Source of the DNA: Pandoraea faecigallinarum
Lineage (GTDB): Bacteria > Pseudomonadota > Gammaproteobacteria > Burkholderiales > Burkholderiaceae
Assembly (NCBI RefSeq): GCF_001029105.3
Contig: NZ_CP011807.3
Location: 2,294,001 to 2,358,000 of the forward strand
Reading direction: 5' to 3'
DNA: 64,000 nucleotides
The translations under genes were made by a program, and so were the position numbers. Below the pieces are notes generated by a model that searched no databases, had not been told where the DNA came from, and saw only the letters and a list, made by a program, of their open reading frames with translations. This document shows, piece by piece, positions 44,536 to 53,370 of the stretch. How positions within the stretch are numbered: the stretch's first letter is position 1; every line of letters starts with the position of its first letter.

Positions 44536-47500
44536 GATCCGGCTCCGGGGGCGGTGAGAGCGCCGGTGATTTCATGTGCGGTGTCGTTCTCGTCTTCCAC
44601 TACCGTGTGCCACGGACCGTACGTCGTACGTGTCAGAAAGCCCGAGGCCATGACGGACATCGCCGGTCGCCCGAGCGGGTCGAAGTAATGCCGGTCGTAA
44701 TGCGCGGTACCCCGCAAGGCCTCGTCGCGAACATACCGGTGCGATGAGGCGAAGTACGGGCGGTACACGCGCACCGCAAGCGCCTTGTTGTTGTACTCGA
44801 CCCGTTCGCTCACACGCCAGCGCGGGTCGGCGGGTTCGACGACCGGCAGGCCGTCCGGGTCGAGCGCGAGGCATCCGTCATCGAGCACCTTCCAGGCATC
44901 GCCCGCCGGTACGCGGAACTTCTCCTGCAGGATTCGCGCGAAGCCGTCCGAATCGGTGATTTGCATGCGGATCTGGCGTTGCGCATCGTCCGGATACCTG
45001 TCGGCGAGCAGACACAGGGCGTGCGGGGGACGACGCTCGGCGTCGAGCAGGGTTCGTGCAACGTCCGCAGGCATGGCGGGATACATAGGCGCGCCGGCGC
45101 CCGGAGCCACGGCCTCGGCACGAGGCGACGCCGCCGAAGTCGACACCATCGTTTGCGCCGCGCGGCGTGCGCTGGCGCGCACCTGCCCGCCGGGCATCAC
45201 CCATCGACCGGCGATCCATGCGCTCATGGCATGTACGCCGGCGTCGACCCGGCCCATCCAGCTCAGTGGCGAGTAGTACCAAACGCTGCCGATGTCCTGC
45301 AACGCCGCCTGTGGGGATGCGATGGCTTCGTCCGTGTCCGTGATTTCACGCACGTAATCCGATAGCGGCATGAAGCCGGCCGGGGCGCCGCGCTCCGTGC
45401 CGTGGAACGACGTTGCAATGAGGCGGCCGAATCCGTCGTAACGCGCTTCATGCGTGTTCTCGTTCGGATCGACGATATTTTCAGGCAGCATCGTGACGTA
45501 GTCGAGGCGCGCCTGTGTCGTACATCCGTCGGGGGCGACGCTCCGAACGTTGGCGCACCGGTAAGCGTCGTAGCCGAGCGTCGTCTCGCCCAACGTATCC
45601 GTCTCGCGCCATGTCGCCATCTGGTGGAAATCGGCAAGCGGGCCAAAGGTGGCGCATCGACGGTGAACGGCGAGCAACGTGGCGGCTTCGTCGGGCAGAA
45701 ACACCGGCATCTCGTGATAGCCGGCGGCCTGAAGTTCGGCTAGCAGCGTCGATTCGTCGATGACACCGTCGTACGCGCGTAGCGCGGCGGCGTCCAGCTC
45801 GGCGAGCGCTTCGTAGGCGACGAGCCCGCTCGGCAGCGGTTCGCCGTCGTCGTCTGTCACGTAGTGCGTTTCCGACAACCCGGCGATCTCGCGCTCGTCG
45901 CCGCCGGATAGCGGTCCGTCCTCCGCCACGAATGCCTCGTAGGTGACGTCGGCCGGCGCCAGCCCATTCTCGAAGAACGCCAGCGCGTTGGTACGCGTGC
46001 GCCACGGCATGCCTGCACGCCAAACGTCGTCCCGGTCGATATCGATCCACGCGGCCCGCGTCTCGGTGACATAGGCGGTGCGTTGCGCGACATCGTAGGC
46101 GTCTTGCCGCCATTGCGCCTGCCAGTCGGTCGGTGCTGTGGCGGCGGCCGGGTTCGAGAGCGGTTGCGCATCACGTCGCGCGTAGTGCACGAGGGCGTGG
46201 TGCAGCGGTGAGCCGTTGGCATCCCAGCGCAGGCCGAGATGGTGATCGCATCGTGGGTCTTCCGGCGCACGCTCGTAATGATGCGTGCGTTGTTCGGCGA
46301 TGAGCGCTCGCACGACACTGCGGTGTGCATAGGCGTTGGGCGATTGCATCAGGCGCAGCAGATAGCGCGTCTGCGAGACCGTGTACGGCGCGTTGTTCGC
46401 GTCGTCCAGCCCGAAGACTTCGACGCGGCGAATGGCGCCGCTCAAGGCGCGTGCCATGTCGCGACGCATTGGTGCGCTCCACGACGCCCAGTCGTCGGCC
46501 GGTACGTCGACGTTGCCCTCGGCCTCGAATCGGCAGCGAAGGGTATCGCCCATCGGCAGAGCGGCGGGGTCGCTGCCGTCGAAGCCGGGGTGATCGCCGT
46601 CATCCGCAAAGTCGTCGTGGCCGACGAACCGCCAGGTGCGGGTGAAGGTTGGGGCGGTGAACCCGTCCTCGGGCGGCGCGTCTTGCGCAGGCTGCTCGGC
46701 GTCGCGTTGCAGCACCAGGCCGAAGCCCCGGAGTTCGCGCTCGAACGGGTCGTAGTAGCCGTGTCGATACTGGAAGTGCTGGCGCAATTCGGTGCCGGTG
46801 ATCTCGTCGAGCTGACGCCGCTCGACGACGACGGGAAGCGCGAACGGGATGGCGCTGGCCGCCGCGCCGCCCTGCGTTGGCCCGGCGGCGCGCTCGGCTT
46901 TTTCGTCCAGCCACTCCTGCGCGGAACTGCGATATCGCGTCGTCGACGCCAGCCCCATGTTGTTGTTCGTCCCTTCGAGCAGATAGGGCTTGCCCTGCGC
47001 GGCAAAGTCGCAGCGCCAGTGGCGCGGGGTCATGTAGGGCACGGTGAGGACGAGACTGGCGCAACCGCTGCCCGTCAGATCGGCGGCGCTCACCTGACAT
47101 AACCGGTCGTACTTCACGCCTTCGGGCCACGGTACCTCGCGCGCGGCGCGCCAGCCGTTGCCGCCGTCGTTCAGATAGATCTCGGCGTGATCGCGCTGCA
47201 GGTAGATCATGTCCGCCGCACCGGACCCGTCGAGATCGGCAAGGCGAATGCGCCCGGCGTCGAACTGGATGGCGTCGAACGCCGGCGCGGCAAACGCGCG
47301 CGGCGGGCCGAAGCGGCCCCGGCCGAGGCTGGGCCAGACCGTCACGGCGTCGTGGCGCACGCATACCAGTTGTGGCTGCCCGCAGCCGAGCAGGTCCGCG
47401 AAGGCAATCAGTTCACGGCGCCCGTCGCCCAGCCCGGGAAGCCGGGTGTCCTGCGCGACATCCAGCGGTGCGCCGAAGCCTTGCCCGTCGGCGTTCGGGT

Positions 47501-49133
47501 ATAGCCGGACGCTGTTAGGGCCGATGAGCGCGAAGTCGTGCAGACCGGCCCCGACAAGATCGGCGAACTGGCCGCCTGGCGCCAGGAATTCGGTCGGTAC
47601 GGCCGCCAGCGGTACGAACGCCGACCAGCGACGCTCGGCATCGAGCGCAAAGTATCCGGCGAAACCCGGTTGCGCGACGAGCCACTCCAGTCGGCCGTCG
47701 CCATTCAGATCGGTGAGCGATTGCCGAAGCGGGACGCCCGGGTGATCCGGGGGAATGTGTTCCAGTCGCTGCGCCGGTCCGTAGACGATGTTGTCGCCGC
47801 CGGTGTCGACATCTGCGCGCATGGGTTCCCGATAGAACCACGCCGCGGGCGTGCGATAGAGAATCCCGGCGATGCCTTCGCCATACAGATCGACCAGTTG
47901 ATAGTCCTCGCCGTCGTTCAGGCCGGGCAGGGCGGGTAATGGCGTGAATGCCGTGTCTTCCCCGGGAATTTGAAACGGGCGGTAGAAACACTCCAGCGGC
48001 GCGGACCACGTCGTCTCGCCGTGCTTGTCGTAAGCCATTTCGTGAATGGCGCTCAATGGGGTGCACACGCGACCTGACTCATACTCCAGCAAGGTGCGAC
48101 GCACGAGCACCGGTGCCGGCCCGAGTTCGTCGAAGCGATGGAACATGAGCGCCTGATGGCACAGGCGGCGTGTCCTGATCTCGAAGCCGAATGCGAAAGA
48201 CGAAAACGGATCCGCGCGTTCGAGCCACGCGCGTTGGGGCTCGTAGGGCGGCGTATCTTCAAGGCCGAGATCGCGCTCGCCGTAGTCGAGGATCAGCTCG
48301 AAGTGCCACGGTCCGATATCGTTGCTGCTGTCGTTGCGGCCAGGGTCCGCGTTCGCGAGCGTACCGGGAATCGGGCTTGCGATGGCGTTGCCGTATCGAA
48401 CCCGTTGCAGGTACACCGCGTCGGCCCGATGCGGCGCCATGTCGTCGCCCGTGTCGTGTTCGTCGTCTAGCGCGTAGTCGTAGCGGATCTGTTCGCCATT
48501 CACGGCGACGGATTCGTCGAGCCACCATTCTGCGATGCGGCCGATCGGAGATGCCCCACCGGTCGCGGGGGCGTGCGTGCGCGTCACTTTCCCGTAGACG
48601 TGTACGGTGCCATTGGCGTCGTGCACGATCCAGAACCATTCGCCGTCGTCCTCGCCTCGCCAGGACTCGATGCGCTCCGCTCCGGTGAGCACGCAAGGGA
48701 AATACCGAACGACGGTGTAGCGCTGTGCAAGTGCGGCACCTCGGAATTCATGCAGCGTGCGGCGCACCGGTTGCCCGTCGGCGTCGACCTCCGGCACGAT
48801 CACCTCGCCATCCGGGCCGACGAGTTCGTCCGAGGGAATGGCGCTTGCGGGGCCGTCGTTGAACGTCGGTGTGCCTTTGCCGGTGCGACGCGCGATTCGG
48901 GCGTGTGCGATGTGCCAGCCCTGACCGAATTCGGACTTGCCCGACTGGCTGCTGTAGTCGAGCGCGAGGGCGGGATGAAATCCCCGGCCGGGGGAAATCG
49001 GCAAAGCGACCGAGAGGGTCGCCGCGCCGGTGACCCCGATGGCGCCGAGCGTGTTGCCGATGCCATGAATCGCACCGCCGCCCTTCGGCAGGGCGGGCGG
49101 CGCGACAGTAAGCGGGGCGTCCGGACTATCCAT
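44532..49133 (-). CDS. Tc toxin component B (TcdB/TcaC-type)
   Basis: B subunit of the Tc complex, 1533 aa from ATG 49131-49133. Its N-terminus (ALPKGGGAIHGIGNTLGAIG...LPISPGRGFHPALALDYSS) is an SpvB domain and lines up with the start of TcdB2. ATGs 15-16 codons upstream exist but overlap the previous gene by ~41 nt. The mid part has FG-GAP/beta-propeller repeats (DLNGDGRLEW, DLDGSGAADM, DLTGSGCASL) that dock on TcA, then TcdB mid domains and the Rhs-like half shell. It ends TTYGPWHTVVEDENDTAHEITG, matching TcdB ends. The gene is complete and overlaps tcC by 4 nt. Confidence 0.92.
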   Translation of the reverse strand: MDSPDAPLTVAPPALPKGGGAIHGIGNTLGAIGVTGAATLSVALPISPGRGFHPALALDYSSQSGKSEFGQGWHIAHARIARRTGKGTPTFNDGPASAIPSDELVGPDGEVIVPEVDADGQPVRRTLHEFRGAALAQRYTVVRYFPCVLTGAERIESWRGEDDGEWFWIVHDANGTVHVYGKVTRTHAPATGGASPIGRIAEWWLDESVAVNGEQIRYDYALDDEHDTGDDMAPHRADAVYLQRVRYGNAIASPIPGTLANADPGRNDSSNDIGPWHFELILDYGERDLGLEDTPPYEPQRAWLERADPFSSFAFGFEIRTRRLCHQALMFHRFDELGPAPVLVRRTLLEYESGRVCTPLSAIHEMAYDKHGETTWSAPLECFYRPFQIPGEDTAFTPLPALPGLNDGEDYQLVDLYGEGIAGILYRTPAAWFYREPMRADVDTGGDNIVYGPAQRLEHIPPDHPGVPLRQSLTDLNGDGRLEWLVAQPGFAGYFALDAERRWSAFVPLAAVPTEFLAPGGQFADLVGAGLHDFALIGPNSVRLYPNADGQGFGAPLDVAQDTRLPGLGDGRRELIAFADLLGCGQPQLVCVRHDAVTVWPSLGRGRFGPPRAFAAPAFDAIQFDAGRIRLADLDGSGAADMIYLQRDHAEIYLNDGGNGWRAAREVPWPEGVKYDRLCQVSAADLTGSGCASLVLTVPYMTPRHWRCDFAAQGKPYLLEGTNNNMGLASTTRYRSSAQEWLDEKAERAAGPTQGGAAASAIPFALPVVVERRQLDEITGTELRQHFQYRHGYYDPFERELRGFGLVLQRDAEQPAQDAPPEDGFTAPTFTRTWRFVGHDDFADDGDHPGFDGSDPAALPMGDTLRCRFEAEGNVDVPADDWASWSAPMRRDMARALSGAIRRVEVFGLDDANNAPYTVSQTRYLLRLMQSPNAYAHRSVVRALIAEQRTHHYERAPEDPRCDHHLGLRWDANGSPLHHALVHYARRDAQPLSNPAAATAPTDWQAQWRQDAYDVAQRTAYVTETRAAWIDIDRDDVWRAGMPWRTRTNALAFFENGLAPADVTYEAFVAEDGPLSGGDEREIAGLSETHYVTDDDGEPLPSGLVAYEALAELDAAALRAYDGVIDESTLLAELQAAGYHEMPVFLPDEAATLLAVHRRCATFGPLADFHQMATWRETDTLGETTLGYDAYRCANVRSVAPDGCTTQARLDYVTMLPENIVDPNENTHEARYDGFGRLIATSFHGTERGAPAGFMPLSDYVREITDTDEAIASPQAALQDIGSVWYYSPLSWMGRVDAGVHAMSAWIAGRWVMPGGQVRASARRAAQTMVSTSAASPRAEAVAPGAGAPMYPAMPADVARTLLDAERRPPHALCLLADRYPDDAQRQIRMQITDSDGFARILQEKFRVPAGDAWKVLDDGCLALDPDGLPVVEPADPRWRVSERVEYNNKALAVRVYRPYFASSHRYVRDEALRGTAHYDRHYFDPLGRPAMSVMASGFLTRTTYGPWHTVVEDENDTAHEITGALTAPGAGS

Positions 49134-49137
49134 CGCG

Positions 49138-51891
49138 TCATCCGAGCCGTTCGGCGGCGTGCGGCGGAGAAACATCATCGCCCCGCGACGTGACCCAACT
49201 CACGGCTTGCTTGTGCACGAGGTACCGCTTCACGCCATCGACCAGCCGGTACACGCTGACGGTATAGCTGTCGTTCGGCAGCAGGCCCAGCAGCGGCAGA
49301 TAGACCGTGTTGTAGTCGGGCTCCTCGACGCGCGACGGCTCCCCGGCGGGTTCCTCGAACTCGAACTCGTACCCCGGTTCGGTGTCATCGGGCAGATAGT
49401 TGCCAAAGCCGACCACGAGCGTTTCGAGCAGGGTACCGAGCGTTTTCGGGCAGTAGTGGCACGGTTCGATGGGGATGTCGCCCCATCGGTCGAGCAGAGT
49501 CGGGTCTTGCGGCGCGAACGCATCGGCAAGAAAGTATGCCTCGCCGACGGCGCCGACGAAGCGCACCCGGACAGTCTCGACGGGCGCATAGTCCGCGGGG
49601 CCCAGATCCTCCAGCAGCGTGGCGGAAATCGTGACCTGCTGTGCATCGATACGATGGAAAGTCACTGGGGCGGTGAAAGGCCCCAACGCCGTGCCGTCGC
49701 GCAACTGGACCGTGATTTCGAGGGCATCGGAAGGTCCGGGCTCGACGGCGGCATGAAACGGTTTCGCGGCGAAGGAGACCTGTAGCATCGAATGCGCGAG
49801 CAATTCGGCGACGGGTGGATTGACCACCCTTGGATACAGGTTGGCGTAGCGGAAATGATCGCCCGACTGGGCCGGCGAACGGAACTGAATCCGGATGGGT
49901 ATCGGTCTTGCGCCAGCGGAGGTGATCGTCAGCGTCGCGTCTTCCGGGTAGCCGGTGTGTACGCCATTGGCGAAGGTGTAGCTACCCTTGATGTAAATCC
50001 TGCCGTGCGCGTCGGTGCGCAGCGTGGTGCCGATCGCGGGAGTCAGATGGAATCCCGGCGCGTCCGGGCCCGGGGCAAGCGAGTCATCCGGGACGAGATC
50101 GGCGAGTGTGCAGGGGATATCGGCGAGCGGTTCTCCGTCGACCGTGGACAAGGCCTGAATCGAGAATGAGACGTCGCCGCCCGCGGGATGGAAGCTGCCG
50201 ATGACGATGGTGTCCGGCGCCGGGGAGTAATCGTTGGCGTCCAGACGCAACGTATGGGTCAGCGTGTCTACCCGTGCGTTCACCGTGAACTGCGACTTCC
50301 AAGGCTCGCATTCGAACAGGAACCGGTAGGGCGCGACGCCGGCTTCCTCGGTCGCGGCAATCGTCCAGCTCAGGCCGTCGATGCCCAGCGGTCTCTCGAC
50401 GTCGACGGGCGGGGTCACCTCGAACGCGGGGACACGCGACGTGTCGGCGGCGACGTAGTTCAGGGCGATGTTCCGGTCCAGGGACACGGACGTCGGCGTG
50501 GGTTTGATGATCAGCGTATGAGGGACGTCATATCCCTGGACGATGAGTTCGTCTTCGGCCGGATTGACGCGCCGGCCGTCCCAGTAAAGTTCGAAGTTCT
50601 CCCATGGCATCGAATCGATGGCACGCAGTGCAGCCGTCTCGACGAAGGCGGCGTCGTTGTAAGGGGCGTCCGCCGATGCGCGGATCGATGTCGTTAGAGC
50701 GGCCGGTGCGACCTCGATCTGCGCCCAGCCGTCTTCGTCGGCCTGGACCGTGCCCATGGGTTTGTCGTCCGCGTGCCAGTCGACGCTCGCGCCTGCGGCC
50801 GGCCCCTGCGTGACGACGTTGAAGACACGAACACGCACGTCGGCCGTTTCTCCGAGCGGAATGCATGGCCAGTAGCCGGGCAAATCGATGGGTGCCAGCC
50901 TGACCTTGAAGTGACCGGTGACGCAATCGATCGCGTGGACGGGCGCGTCGTAAATGCTCTCGATGGCGACACTGTTGGGCACGCCCTCGTCGGCGTCTGC
51001 GGCACAGTCGAGCATCCACGGCGCCTGTACCGGCTGGGCGTCGTCGTCCGGGGCCACCGGTTCGGTCGGCGTGAGCGTGAGCCCCTGCGCGTCGGCCCCG
51101 TTTGCGTCCTGCCAGTACGCGTAGGCGGGTGAGCCCGGGAATCGGCCGTCCGGACTTGCCAGCCATCCGCAGGCTTCGTCGACGGGTAACGTCAGCCTAT
51201 GCCCGGCGCCGATGCATACCGGAAGCCGGCCGTCGACTGTCCACCGCGGGGTGCGGCCGTCCATTGAAATCGGCAGCGGTGCGTCGTGAAGTGCCAGCGC
51301 GTTCAGGTACAGGCGCACCGACACGCCGTGGTCGTCCGGCACTTGCATCGACGCGCCCGATATATGGACCTCGCCGGGCCGCGTGGGCCACTCGGGCTCC
51401 GGATCGTCGTCCGGTGGCGGGTCCTCGGGGGCCGTGCCGTCGGGCTGACGGCCGGACGCGAGGTGCAATTCGAGTTCGGTATCGTCAGCGCCCGGCTGAA
51501 ATGCCTCGTCGGCGGTGAGCCAGGGAGCTGCGATGCCGGGCACGCTTTTTCCGGGCACGGGAAGCGGCAGCTCGGTGAATTCGCCCGATGGATGGCAATA
51601 CAACCTCGCATTGGGGGGCGGCGGCAAGGGGCTCTCGGTTGGCTGATAGGTCAGATGCAGCCGGTATCCCGTCCGTTCTTGCGTGAGGTATGCCGGATCG
51701 ACCGGCATGGGCATGCGCTGCGAGATCAGGGTCGTGAGCGAAATGTCGAGATAGGTGCGCACGCCGTCCACAATACGGTGAGTGACGCCCGAATTGCCGT
51801 GCACATTGGTCCAGCCTTGCTTCCAGTCGTTACCCAGATTGCCGTAGGGCACGAGATTTCGTCCCGTCCGGCGGTTGCGTGGTGTCGTCAT
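49138..51891 (-). CDS. large beta-rich Ig-like protein in the Tc operon
   Basis: A 917-aa protein starting MTTPRNRRTGRNLVPYGNLG at ATG 51889-51891. Upstream in-frame starts would cross the IS side. It lacks signal peptide and membrane helices. Repeated invasin/Big_1-like Ig patterns are visible, such as VRVFNVVTQGPAAGASVDWHADDKPMGTVQADEDGWAQIEV and LTITSAGARPIPIRIQF, with several YxV/TxT-rich strands. Similar Ig-like domains end the TcA N-terminal protein in this locus. It stops 4 nt before TcB, so they are translated together. No standard Tc component matches it. It may be a TcA-derived receptor-binding or chaperone part. The function is unknown. Confidence 0.75.
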   Translation of the reverse strand: MTTPRNRRTGRNLVPYGNLGNDWKQGWTNVHGNSGVTHRIVDGVRTYLDISLTTLISQRMPMPVDPAYLTQERTGYRLHLTYQPTESPLPPPPNARLYCHPSGEFTELPLPVPGKSVPGIAAPWLTADEAFQPGADDTELELHLASGRQPDGTAPEDPPPDDDPEPEWPTRPGEVHISGASMQVPDDHGVSVRLYLNALALHDAPLPISMDGRTPRWTVDGRLPVCIGAGHRLTLPVDEACGWLASPDGRFPGSPAYAYWQDANGADAQGLTLTPTEPVAPDDDAQPVQAPWMLDCAADADEGVPNSVAIESIYDAPVHAIDCVTGHFKVRLAPIDLPGYWPCIPLGETADVRVRVFNVVTQGPAAGASVDWHADDKPMGTVQADEDGWAQIEVAPAALTTSIRASADAPYNDAAFVETAALRAIDSMPWENFELYWDGRRVNPAEDELIVQGYDVPHTLIIKPTPTSVSLDRNIALNYVAADTSRVPAFEVTPPVDVERPLGIDGLSWTIAATEEAGVAPYRFLFECEPWKSQFTVNARVDTLTHTLRLDANDYSPAPDTIVIGSFHPAGGDVSFSIQALSTVDGEPLADIPCTLADLVPDDSLAPGPDAPGFHLTPAIGTTLRTDAHGRIYIKGSYTFANGVHTGYPEDATLTITSAGARPIPIRIQFRSPAQSGDHFRYANLYPRVVNPPVAELLAHSMLQVSFAAKPFHAAVEPGPSDALEITVQLRDGTALGPFTAPVTFHRIDAQQVTISATLLEDLGPADYAPVETVRVRFVGAVGEAYFLADAFAPQDPTLLDRWGDIPIEPCHYCPKTLGTLLETLVVGFGNYLPDDTEPGYEFEFEEPAGEPSRVEEPDYNTVYLPLLGLLPNDSYTVSVYRLVDGVKRYLVHKQAVSWVTSRGDDVSPPHAAERLG

Positions 51892-52178
51892 GATGTCTAT
51901 ATGAACGCGTCCCGTTTGCAACAGTTTTCGCGTGTTTTGATAGACAGGATGGGCTGCAGCTCTATATCCGGCCTCGATGCAGTCGGTACAGTCGCTGCGG
52001 GCCCCTATGAAATTCGCTGACTCGCACCTCATTCTCCCGGCGAGCTCAAAGCTCGAGGCATCATTCAGGTTTAGCGAGTCCCGGTCCTACCTGGCTTGTC
52101 ATCACACTCGATTGCTGCGCAACCTTTCGACGTTCACCCTGTGTTTAAACGTTAATCCTCTACGCAAGCGCTGCCCGT
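51892..52178. other. region between the Ig-like gene and the IS110 recombinase
   Basis: 287 nt that must include the recombinase-distal end of the IS110 element and the leader of the Ig-like gene. No terminal inverted repeats or direct repeats could be matched with the other side (53199-53370), which fits IS110 elements because they usually lack both. Confidence 0.4.
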
Positions 52179-53198
52179 TTAGACGGGTTTCACGCTCACG
52201 TATCCCTTCTGGTACTGCCGGTCATGGGCAAGAACTGCCCAGATCGTTCGCGCCATCTTGTTGGCTAACGCGACGATTACGACATTTTTTGGCCGCCGCT
52301 TCTGGATTTGTTCGACCCACTCACCGGGCTCTTTCGCATGCGTCAGCACAGATCGTGCACCGTGAATCAGCAGGGTGCGCAGATATGTGTCGCCGCGCTT
52401 TGATATGCCATGCAAGTTCACCTTGCCGCCCGAACCCGTCTGCTTCGGCACGATCCCAACCCACGCGGCAAACTCTCGTCCCGAACTGAACGCTTTCGCA
52501 TCTCCCATCATCGCGACAGCTGCTGTTGCCGTCAGTAATCCAACACCGGGAATCTCGCTGATGGCCTTGACCGCCTTATCCTCTTTCTTCCACTCGCGCA
52601 TCCGACGCTCGATCTCAGCGATCTGCTCATCAAGCTTCTCCAGTCCGTTCCACTGCGCGCGAAACGTATCGATCAGCACGGCAGGCAAACGCTCCGCAAT
52701 CCGTTCGAGCACAGCGGGTATTTCCTTATCGAGCTTCGCCCGACTCTTGCCCATCACTTCACCGTATTCCGTTAGCAGCCCTCGCAGAGCATTAATCTGC
52801 ATCGTGCGAAATTTGATCAGTTGCTGTCTCATCCGGTGCAGCCCCAGCATGGCTTGCTGCATTTCGGTCTTTACTGCGACCGGCTTGCCCGGCTGCTGCA
52901 CGGCCAGCCAGATCGCCTTCGCATCAGCCGCATCGCTCTTGTTCCTGATGTTGAAAGCCTTTACGAACTCCCCCGGCATCAGCTTCACCTCGTGGCCCAG
53001 CTTCGCGAGTTGCCGGGCCCAGTGGTGCGCACCACCGCACGCTTCCATCCCGATCAGGCACGGCGCTCGGTTCGCAAAATGCTCAAGGAACTTTGCCCGC
53101 TTGATCGGCTTGTTCACGATCTCGCCAGTTTCCTGATCGACGTAATGCACTTGGAACACACTTTTCGCGATGTCTACACCCACTGCCGTACAATTCAC
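52179..53198 (-). CDS. IS110-family DEDD recombinase
   Basis: Transposase/recombinase of 339 aa. GTG 53196-53198 is preferred since it follows CCGGAGGATCC; the open frame further upstream crosses the non-coding structure. The RuvC-like DEDD residues appear as Asp9 (VGVDIAKSVFQVH), Glu52 (GMEACGG), Asp89 and Asp92 (KSDAADAKAI). The C-terminal Tnp20 part carries IPGVGLLTATA, FAAWVGIVPKQTGSGGKVNLHGISKRGD with the catalytic Ser in TGSGGK. Full length suggests an active element. Confidence 0.93.
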   Translation of the reverse strand: MNCTAVGVDIAKSVFQVHYVDQETGEIVNKPIKRAKFLEHFANRAPCLIGMEACGGAHHWARQLAKLGHEVKLMPGEFVKAFNIRNKSDAADAKAIWLAVQQPGKPVAVKTEMQQAMLGLHRMRQQLIKFRTMQINALRGLLTEYGEVMGKSRAKLDKEIPAVLERIAERLPAVLIDTFRAQWNGLEKLDEQIAEIERRMREWKKEDKAVKAISEIPGVGLLTATAAVAMMGDAKAFSSGREFAAWVGIVPKQTGSGGKVNLHGISKRGDTYLRTLLIHGARSVLTHAKEPGEWVEQIQKRRPKNVVIVALANKMARTIWAVLAHDRQYQKGYVSVKPV

Positions 53199-53200
53199 TC

Positions 53201-53275
53201 GGATCCTCCGGTTGCTTTGGAAAACTTCGTATTTTCCACTTTGGGCACATCGATGCCGTTGGCCCGTGAGGATCC
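53201..53275 (-). ncRNA. structured non-coding segment upstream of the IS110 recombinase, candidate bridge RNA part
   Basis: Perfect closing stem GGATCCTC (53201-53208) / GAGGATCC (53268-53275) encloses two hairpins: TGGAAAA/TTTTCCA (53218-53238) and GGGC/GCCC (53243-53265). This is a three-way-junction pattern. IS110-group elements encode a bridge RNA with two specificity loops in this position. The recombinase ribosome binding site lies in the closing stem, so folding would also mask it. The identity is inferred from position and pairing only. Confidence 0.5.
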
Positions 53276-53370
53276 ACCTTCCTTTGCTCACTCGGTCACG
53301 GGGTGGGACGCGTTCATTTCATTCTCCCATATCGGAGCGCTGCACAATAGTCGGCGATAAGCCTGCCGGC

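Larger units (their letters stand above)
52179..53280 (-). mobile_element. IS110-family insertion sequence (minimum extent)
   Basis: Minimum span from the recombinase stop codon to the structured non-coding segment upstream of it; the true ends lie somewhat outside. It lies between the two genes for the TcA C-terminal half and the Ig-like protein, in the same orientation as the Tc operon. No gene is visibly disrupted. It may affect transcription of the Ig-like, TcB and TcC genes. Confidence 0.7.
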
